A DNA stretch of 55,332 nucleotides from Elusimicrobiota bacterium. Its GTDB lineage: Bacteria > Elusimicrobiota > Elusimicrobia > F11. Both the position numbers and the translations under genes were made by a program. Below are positions 49,804-55,332 of this stretch, piece by piece. The DNA lies in assembly GCA_003140895.1 (NCBI GenBank), contig PLLH01000036.1, positions 9,929-65,260 on the forward strand, in the 5' to 3' direction. The number at the start of each line of letters is the position of its first letter. Position 1 is the first letter of the stretch. The notes beneath the pieces were generated by a model, which worked only from the letters and a program-made list of their open reading frames with translations, made no database searches and was not told the DNA's origin.

Positions 49804-51027
49804 GTGATTTACGATTTAACAGACGAACAACAATCCATCATCGACATTTCCCGGGAAATCGGCGAAAAGAAGATTAAACCCATCCGCATGGAATATGATG
49901 AGGAAGAAAAATTCCCATGGTCTATCGTCGAAGAATTAAGAAAAGCCGATATCTTCGGCGTCTACATCCATCCGAACTACGGCGGCTTGGGGGGAGGCGG
50001 ATTCGAACTCGTCCTCGCGGTTGAAGAGCTCTCGCGGTTCTGCGGCGGCATCGCTCTCTGCTTGGCGGCCTCAGCCCTCGGAACGTTCCCGATCCTTCTC
50101 TATGGGACGCCAGCCCAAAAGAAACGATGGCTCCCGGATTTGGCCTCCGGCAAAAAACTGGGCGCGTTTTGCATAACAGAACCGGAAGCCGGGTCTGACG
50201 CGACAGCCACAAAAGCCACGGCGAAAAAAGACGGCGATTATTACATTCTGAACGGAACAAAAACGTTTTGTTCCAATGGAGAAGCCGCCGAAATCTACTC
50301 TCTCTTCTTTTCAACGAATCCGGCCCGCGGCGCGCGCGGCATCACCTGCTTCGTCGTCGAAAAAGGGACGAAAGGGTTCGGCTTCGGAAAGAAAGAGACC
50401 AAGATGGGTATCCGCGCGAGCAGCACGTACGAACTCACCTTCGACAACTGCCGCGTTCATAAAGACAACCTTATTGGCGGAGAGGGGAAAGGTCTTTTCG
50501 TCGCTCAAGCGACCTTTGACTGTTCCCGCCCCGGCGTCGCCTCCCAAGCGTTGGGAATCGCGCAAGGCGCCTTTGACGAAGTATTGGCGTATGGACGCAT
50601 CCGCCGTCAATTCGGCCAAAACATTCTCTCCTTCCAATCCAGCCAGCACATGATCGCCGACATGGCGACGGCCATCGAAGCGGGGAGAGCGCTTCTTTAC
50701 AGCGTCACGAAAGCCATGGACAAAGACTTGCTGGCCGCCGTTGAAGCCTCCGAAAAATCAGGGGCCTTCGTGGCCGACGAGCTCCGGAAAGGGTCCGCGA
50801 AGAGATGGACCAAAGAATCCGCCATGGTCAAGCTCTACTGCGCTGAAATGGCGATGAAAGTGACGACCGATTGCGTTCAATTGGCCGGTGGAATCGGATA
50901 CATGCGGGATTTCCCGATCGAAAAATACATGCGCGACGCCAAAATCACGCAGATTTACGAGGGGACCAGCCAGATTCAACGAAACGAAATCGGGATGACC
51001 ATCACAAAAGAATTGGCAAAAAAATAA
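49804..51027 (+). CDS. Acyl-CoA dehydrogenase
   Basis: An FAD-dependent dehydrogenase of 407 aa that would introduce a 2,3 double bond into an acyl-CoA and pass electrons to ETF. The N-terminal helical domain starts YDLTDEQQSIIDISREIGEKK. The middle domain has FCITEPEAGSDATATKA for FAD binding and NGTKTFCSNG. The C-terminal helical domain ends with YEGTSQIQRNEIG, which holds the likely catalytic glutamate (about residue 386). The GTG at 49804 has GGAGGAAC just upstream. Substrate chain length is not evident. It is followed by etfB-etfA and a ferredoxin. Confidence 0.9.
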   Translation: MIYDLTDEQQSIIDISREIGEKKIKPIRMEYDEEEKFPWSIVEELRKADIFGVYIHPNYGGLGGGGFELVLAVEELSRFCGGIALCLAASALGTFPILLYGTPAQKKRWLPDLASGKKLGAFCITEPEAGSDATATKATAKKDGDYYILNGTKTFCSNGEAAEIYSLFFSTNPARGARGITCFVVEKGTKGFGFGKKETKMGIRASSTYELTFDNCRVHKDNLIGGEGKGLFVAQATFDCSRPGVASQALGIAQGAFDEVLAYGRIRRQFGQNILSFQSSQHMIADMATAIEAGRALLYSVTKAMDKDLLAAVEASEKSGAFVADELRKGSAKRWTKESAMVKLYCAEMAMKVTTDCVQLAGGIGYMRDFPIEKYMRDAKITQIYEGTSQIQRNEIGMTITKELAKK

Positions 51028-51056
51028 GAGAAGCGCCGCGGGGAAGGCGCCCAATC

Positions 51057-51121
51057 TTGCGGGGGAAAAAGAAAAGGTGTAAATTACTGCTCCTTGATAG
51101 GTGGTGTTCTCCTTCGAGCAG
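51057..51121 (+). promoter_or_regulatory. Possible weak promoter and hairpin before etfB
   Basis: The 145-base gap between the dehydrogenase and etfB holds TTGCGG (51057-51062), 17 bp, TAAATT (51080-51085), a poor promoter match. CTGCTC (51087-51092) can pair with GAGCAG (51116-51121) over a 23-base loop. A GCGCC/GGCGC repeat just after the dehydrogenase stop has no T run. Confidence 0.3.
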
Positions 51122-51172
51122 GTTCGCCTCAAGCACACTCTTCGGCAAATAAATCGAGAGGTAATTTAAAAG

Positions 51173-51997
51173 ATGCATATTCTCACATGTATTAAACAAA
51201 CACCGGCCACGGACAACGTTCAGATCGACGCTGTGACCGGCACGCTGAAAAGAGAGGGGATGGCTGCGGCCATCAATCCCTTTGACGAATACGCCATTGA
51301 AGAAGCCGTTCGCATCAAAGAACGCGTCGGAGGCGACACGAAAGTATCGTGCCTGACCATGGGTCCGCCCCAGGCCGAAGAAGCGCTTCGAGACGCGATT
51401 GCGCGGGGAGCCGACGCTGGTTTTCATGTCTGCGGGCGTGAGTTCGCCGGGGCCGACACCTGGGCCACGTCCTATGCGCTCTTCAAAGCGATAGAAAAAA
51501 TTTCAAAAGAAGTCTCCCCGGTGGATCTCGTGATCTGCGGGAAACAAACCAACGACGGAGACACCGGTCACATCGGTCCGGGCCTGGCCGCCTGGCTCAC
51601 GTGGCCCAACGTCGCCTATGTGCGGAAAGTGGAAGACATCAAATCGAACGGGACCGGGCAAGGCGGAACCATCGTTGTCCATCGCCTCATGGAAGACGGC
51701 ATTGACGTCTTGGAGATGGATTTACCGGCTGTGATCGCCGTGATCAAAGAAATCAACGAACCGCGCGTTCCGTCTCTCAAAGGGAAAATGGCGGGGAAAA
51801 AGGCGGTCATTCCCAGATGGGATGCGGCCGCGCTCAACATCTCCCTCGATCACGTCGGGCTCAAAGGATCGCCGACCATCGTCTCGAAAAGTTTCCGCCC
51901 TTCAATGAAAACGGGGGGAACGCGAATCGAAGGAAACTCGCCCGAAGAAAAAGCGAGAAAATTGGTTGAAAAGCTGAAAGAACTGAAAGTGATTTAA
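51173..51997 (+). CDS. etfB: Electron transfer flavoprotein beta subunit
   Basis: EtfB with EtfA accepts electrons from acyl-CoA dehydrogenases. The 274-aa protein starts MHILTCIKQTPATDNVQID and contains AINPFDEYAIEEAVRIKE, LTMGPPQAEEALRDAIARGAD, and the GKQTNDGDTGHIGP loop. That loop resembles the GRQ-x-x-DGDTA-x-VGP loop of clostridial-type electron-bifurcating Etf beta subunits, which bind a second flavin, more than the mitochondrial type. ATG 51173 follows a GAGAGG site at some distance. etfA starts 15 bases after the stop. Confidence 0.9.
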   Translation: MHILTCIKQTPATDNVQIDAVTGTLKREGMAAAINPFDEYAIEEAVRIKERVGGDTKVSCLTMGPPQAEEALRDAIARGADAGFHVCGREFAGADTWATSYALFKAIEKISKEVSPVDLVICGKQTNDGDTGHIGPGLAAWLTWPNVAYVRKVEDIKSNGTGQGGTIVVHRLMEDGIDVLEMDLPAVIAVIKEINEPRVPSLKGKMAGKKAVIPRWDAAALNISLDHVGLKGSPTIVSKSFRPSMKTGGTRIEGNSPEEKARKLVEKLKELKVI

Positions 51998-52012
51998 CGC
52001 GAGGAAAAACGA

Positions 52013-53065
52013 ATGTCCAACGAACAATCCATCTTATCCATCCCCATCAGTCCGGAAACGCACAAAGATGTGTGGGTTTACGCGGAAGTCCGGCACGACA
52101 ACCTCATTCCGACCGTATTTGAGCTTCTCTTTTTAGGAAAGAAGCTGGCTGCCGATCTCAATGAAAAATTGTGCGCGGTGATCATCGGGAAAAATGTGTC
52201 CCAACACGCTCAAACCTTGATTGACCACGGCGCCGACAAGGTATACGCCATCGAACACGACCACCTTGAACAATTCGTCGACGAAACCTACGCGAAACTT
52301 CTCACCGACCTCCTGCTCAAAGAAAAACCGAATAAACTTCTTCTCCCCGCCTCGACCATCGGCCGCTCTTTCGGAAGCCGTGTCGCCGTCCAGGCCAACA
52401 CGGGCATCACGGCGGACGCGACGGAACTCAGCATTAATAAGGAAAAAGGCGGACTCTTGAACGCCACGCGTCCCTCATTCGGCGGAACGCTGATGGCCAC
52501 CATTTTGTGCGTTCGGGGACACAGACCCGAAACGGCCACCGTTCGCCCCATGACCTTCCCGCGCGCCACGCCCGAACCAGGGCGCAAAGGCGACGTCGTG
52601 AAAGTCCCGGTGGATCTCTCTGGATTTAAACCACGGGAGCGGCATATTCGTTTTGAACCGGAAGTCAGCCAGGAAATTGATATCTCTCAAGCCACCATCA
52701 TTATCTCGGGCGGTTACGGTGTCGGTGGAGCGAACGGGTTTAATGCGCTCCATGACCTCGCCAAAACGCTGGGGGGCGCCGTGGGCGCCAGCCGGCGCGC
52801 CGTGGATTCAGGTTGGATTTCGTACCGGCACCAGATCGGTTTGACCGGACGCGTTGTCCGGCCCAAGCTCTACATCGCCGCCGGCATTTCAGGACAAATC
52901 CAGCACTTGGCCGGCATGAATTCCGCCGAAACGATCGTCTGCATCAACAAAGATCCGGAAGCGCCGCTCATGAAATTGGCGACGTTGTCTGTTCAAGGGG
53001 ATCTCTTTGAAATCCTTCCGGCGATCAATAAGGAACTGCAAAAGTGCGGTTTCGGAGCGAAATAG
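52013..53065 (+). CDS. etfA: Electron transfer flavoprotein alpha subunit
   Basis: EtfA holds the main FAD of the ETF dimer. The 350-aa protein has an N-terminal beta-alpha domain (WVYAEVRHDNLIPTVFELLF). The C-terminal FAD domain has ISGGYGVGGANGF, GASRRAVDSGWI, the GLTGRVVRPKLYIAAGISGQIQHLAGM flavin-binding segment, and CINKDPEAPLMKLA. No fused ferredoxin domain is present, unlike some bifurcating EtfA proteins; a separate ferredoxin gene follows instead. GAGGAAAAACG precedes the ATG. Confidence 0.92.
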   Translation: MSNEQSILSIPISPETHKDVWVYAEVRHDNLIPTVFELLFLGKKLAADLNEKLCAVIIGKNVSQHAQTLIDHGADKVYAIEHDHLEQFVDETYAKLLTDLLLKEKPNKLLLPASTIGRSFGSRVAVQANTGITADATELSINKEKGGLLNATRPSFGGTLMATILCVRGHRPETATVRPMTFPRATPEPGRKGDVVKVPVDLSGFKPRERHIRFEPEVSQEIDISQATIIISGGYGVGGANGFNALHDLAKTLGGAVGASRRAVDSGWISYRHQIGLTGRVVRPKLYIAAGISGQIQHLAGMNSAETIVCINKDPEAPLMKLATLSVQGDLFEILPAINKELQKCGFGAK

Positions 53066-53098
53066 GAAACTATTCCCCGGCACCGGCTGTTGTTATGT

Positions 53099-53118
53099 GT
53101 ACGGCATGATTTCCGTAC
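53099..53118 (+). other. Small inverted repeat between etfA and the ferredoxin gene
   Basis: GTACGG (53099-53104) pairs with CCGTAC (53113-53118) across an 8-nt loop. No T run follows, so it is not a standard terminator. It may be an operator or an RNA processing site; no function is shown. Confidence 0.35.
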
Positions 53119-53174
53119 CGGAGAAAATGATAGGCTTAAACGAGAATAAGTAAGAATCTTCGAGGAGGTTGTAG

Positions 53175-53498
<324 letters not shown>

Positions 53499-53513
53499 CC
53501 CCGGTTTGACAGG

Positions 53514-53556
53514 AATGCCTCTGCCCCGGAGAATCGGGGGAGAGGCATTTTTTTTA
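53514..53556 (+). terminator. Rho-independent terminator after the ferredoxin gene
   Basis: Arms 53514-53527 and 53536-53549 pair (AATGCCTCT with AGAGGCATT, plus CCCC with GGGG, one mismatch), followed by a long T run. It separates the redox cluster from smc. Confidence 0.88.
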
Positions 53557-53575
53557 TTCCTCGACTAATTTTTTC

Positions 53576-53605
53576 TTGCCTTTTTCGTCTGAGAACCGTT
53601 ACAAT
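53576..53605 (+). promoter_or_regulatory. Sigma-70-type promoter of smc
   Basis: TTGCCT (53576-53581), 18-bp spacer, TACAAT (53600-53605). Transcription would start near 53612, about 70 bases before the smc ATG. Confidence 0.6.
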
Positions 53606-53682
53606 AGACCCAGATTTATGAACTTCATCGGGAGTAGTCCCAGTGAGTATCGTCGCCGCCCTCTGAGGAACCATACAACCTC

Positions 53683-55332
53683 ATGTTTCTAAAACATTTA
53701 GAAGTATCCGGATTTAAGTCCTTCGCAGACACCATTAAGCTCGATTTTGAACCAGGCATCACATCCATCGTCGGACCCAATGGATGCGGCAAATCAAATA
53801 TTATCGACGCGATCCGCTGGTGTCTGGGGGAAATGTCCGCCAAATCTCTCAGGTCCAACCTGATGATGGACGTGGTGTTCAACGGGTCGGGGTCACGACC
53901 CCCTCAAAATCTTTCCGAAGTCACGCTCACCTTTGACAACTCAGACAAACGTCTTCCCATTGATTATTCCGACGTTTCCATCACCCGGCGCCTGTTCAGG
54001 TCCGGCGAGTCGGAATATTTCATCAACCGGACCCAATGCCGCCTGAGAGATATTAAGGAGCTCTTTTTGGACACCGGGATGGGAGAAGACGGTTACTCCT
54101 CCATGGAACAAGGAAAAGTGGAATGGATCCTTCAATCCAAACCGGAAGAGCGACGAGAACTCTTTGAAGAAGCGGCCGGGGTCTCCAAATACCGGACCCG
54201 CCGGGAAGAAGCGCTTCGAAAGCTGGACCGGGTTGAGATCGACCTCTCCCGATTGGCCGACATCGTTTCCGTCACTCAAGAGCAAATCAAAAAACTGGAA
54301 AACGCCGTCAACAAAGCTCAATCGTACCAGCGCCTGAAAGAACAATTGAAGACGGCCGAAATCAGCGATTGGCTCTTTCAACTGAGTAACACCGAATCCG
54401 ATTTGGCACAACTCCGGGAACGCCTGAGCGCCACCCAACGGAAAAGCGAAGAATTAAACACCGCCACGCATCGAATCGAGGCCGAGCTCTCTGAACTCCG
54501 GTTGTCTCTCACCGAAAACGACGAAGAACTCCTTAAAGCCAACGGCACTCTTTCTTCCATCGACGCTGATATCAAGATCGGAGAAGAACGCCTGGTCAAT
54601 GCCGGGCAACGAGAACAAGAACTCAAAGTCCAGTTGGCCAACGTTCAACAGATGATGAGCCGAGAGGAAAAGCGAATCGGTGAATTAACCCAACAGGAGA
54701 AAAGCCAGCTTGAGGATTGGGAACGGCTGAAAACGGAAGGATCGACGATCGTGGCCGACTACAAAGCCGCCAAAGCCAACCAAGATGCCGCGTTTGAGCG
54801 GTTGGAAAACAAACAGCTTCAGGTAAAAAAGGTGCGGGATCTCATCCTCGAACGAGCTCATGAGCGGGCCCGCCTCCACCAACAAATGAACCGGTCGGCA
54901 TCCGACTTGTCTCGATTTGAGGCCGAAGGAGCCAACCGCCAACGGGAACTCGCCCGGGCAAAAAACCAACTTGAAGAAATGGAACGCTCGCTGGAATCGG
55001 TTCACCTTCAGAAGAAAGAATTGGACGGTCAGATGCAATCCAAAGCGGCGGAATTGGACGCCCTGACACGCGATCTCACCACCTGCGAATCCAATCAAAA
55101 CGCTCTCCGAAACGATTTATTGGCCATCAGCGAAGAAATCGCCCAATTGAAAGGACAAATTCATTCCCTTCAAGAGAAAAATAACGAAGACCCTTATTTG
55201 GCCGGAGTGCAAGCCGCTCTCAACGCCGGCCTCCCCGGAATTCATGGACCGGTGGGGCGTCTCTTCCAATCCAACCCGTTGGATCGGGACCTGGTGGCGG
55301 CCTCCCTGGGGGAACAGTTAGGGGATTTGGTC
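53683..55332 (+). CDS. smc: Chromosome segregation protein SMC (3' end cut by window)
   Basis: The frame is open from ATG 53683 to the window edge (550 codons). SMC is the condensin ATPase that compacts and separates chromosomes. The N-terminal head has the opening MFLKHLEVSGFKSFADTIKL, Walker A GPNGCGKSN, DAIRWCLGE, and the Q-loop region around GYSSMEQGKVEWILQSKPEERRELFEEAAGVSKY. A long heptad-rich coiled coil (about residues 165-500) leads into the start of the hinge (LAGVQAALNAGLPGIHGPVGRLF). The rest of the hinge, the return coil and the C-terminal head lie beyond the window. Confidence 0.95.
   Translation, partial: MFLKHLEVSGFKSFADTIKLDFEPGITSIVGPNGCGKSNIIDAIRWCLGEMSAKSLRSNLMMDVVFNGSGSRPPQNLSEVTLTFDNSDKRLPIDYSDVSITRRLFRSGESEYFINRTQCRLRDIKELFLDTGMGEDGYSSMEQGKVEWILQSKPEERRELFEEAAGVSKYRTRREEALRKLDRVEIDLSRLADIVSVTQEQIKKLENAVNKAQSYQRLKEQLKTAEISDWLFQLSNTESDLAQLRERLSATQRKSEELNTATHRIEAELSELRLSLTENDEELLKANGTLSSIDADIKIGEERLVNAGQREQELKVQLANVQQMMSREEKRIGELTQQEKSQLEDWERLKTEGSTIVADYKAAKANQDAAFERLENKQLQVKKVRDLILERAHERARLHQQMNRSASDLSRFEAEGANRQRELARAKNQLEEMERSLESVHLQKKELDGQMQSKAAELDALTRDLTTCESNQNALRNDLLAISEEIAQLKGQIHSLQEKNNEDPYLAGVQAALNAGLPGIHGPVGRLFQSNPLDRDLVAASLGEQLGDLV

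Overview
The window is a chromosomal stretch from a Gram-negative (diderm), lipid A-making bacterium of moderate GC (a little above 50 percent by eye). Every gene I can support lies on the + strand. The gene content and order (bamA-skp-lpxDC-fabZ-lpxAIB-msbA, then a type IV pilus cluster, then a fatty-acid cluster) with LpxI rather than LpxH fits a deep-branching phylum such as Elusimicrobiota or Omnitrophota. That placement is an inference from gene content, not something the sequence proves. No rRNA, tRNA, CRISPR array, transposase or phage gene was seen. This is core chromosome, not a mobile island.

Layout. (1) 1-2324: 3' part of clpC, closed by a strong intrinsic terminator. (2) 2406-18973: outer-membrane biogenesis, with tamB, bamA and skp, then a tightly overlapping lipid A operon (lpxD, lpxC, fabZ, lpxA, lpxI, a Gfo/Idh/MocA oxidoreductase, lpxB, msbA). 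(3) 18988-23690: thiS-thiG, a putative outer-membrane barrel protein, recG and coaD. (4) 23733-36215: type IV pilus genes in three transcription units, each with a clear TTGACA-type promoter: pilB-pilT-pilC plus a GT-C-type membrane protein; pilA alone between its own promoter and terminator; and pilMNOPQ, with pilD just before it. (5) 36258-41724: surface glycan genes (GT2, flippase-like membrane protein, WecA-type initiating transferase, UDP-galactopyranose-mutase-like flavoprotein, GT4). (6) 41873-49776: NAD-type isocitrate dehydrogenase, then yceD-rpmF-plsX-fabH-fabD-fabG-acpP-fabF-rnc, the usual fatty-acid/ribosome cluster. (7) 49804-53498: acyl-CoA dehydrogenase, etfB, etfA and an archaeal-type dicluster ferredoxin. 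(8) 53683-end: the N-terminal half of smc, cut by the window edge.

How it fits together. FabZ and the fab cluster supply hydroxyacyl-ACP to LpxA and LpxD. LpxI and LpxB build the lipid A precursor and MsbA flips it. BamA, Skp and TamB insert outer-membrane proteins, among them presumably the secretin PilQ and the barrel protein at 19997. The pilus and glycan genes together would shape the cell surface.

The most interesting signals are regulatory: two mutually exclusive hairpins in the pilA leader that compete for the ribosome site; a nested terminator-like leader ahead of pilM with a small open frame running into the pilM start; a bamA start that looks like an AUU codon coupled to a 16-codon leader frame; and an apparently leaderless glycosyltransferase gene. 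On the protein side, the ferredoxin has lost most of the zinc ligands of its archaeal relatives and sits beside EtfAB, and the lipid A operon carries an oxidoreductase that could modify the lipid A backbone sugar.
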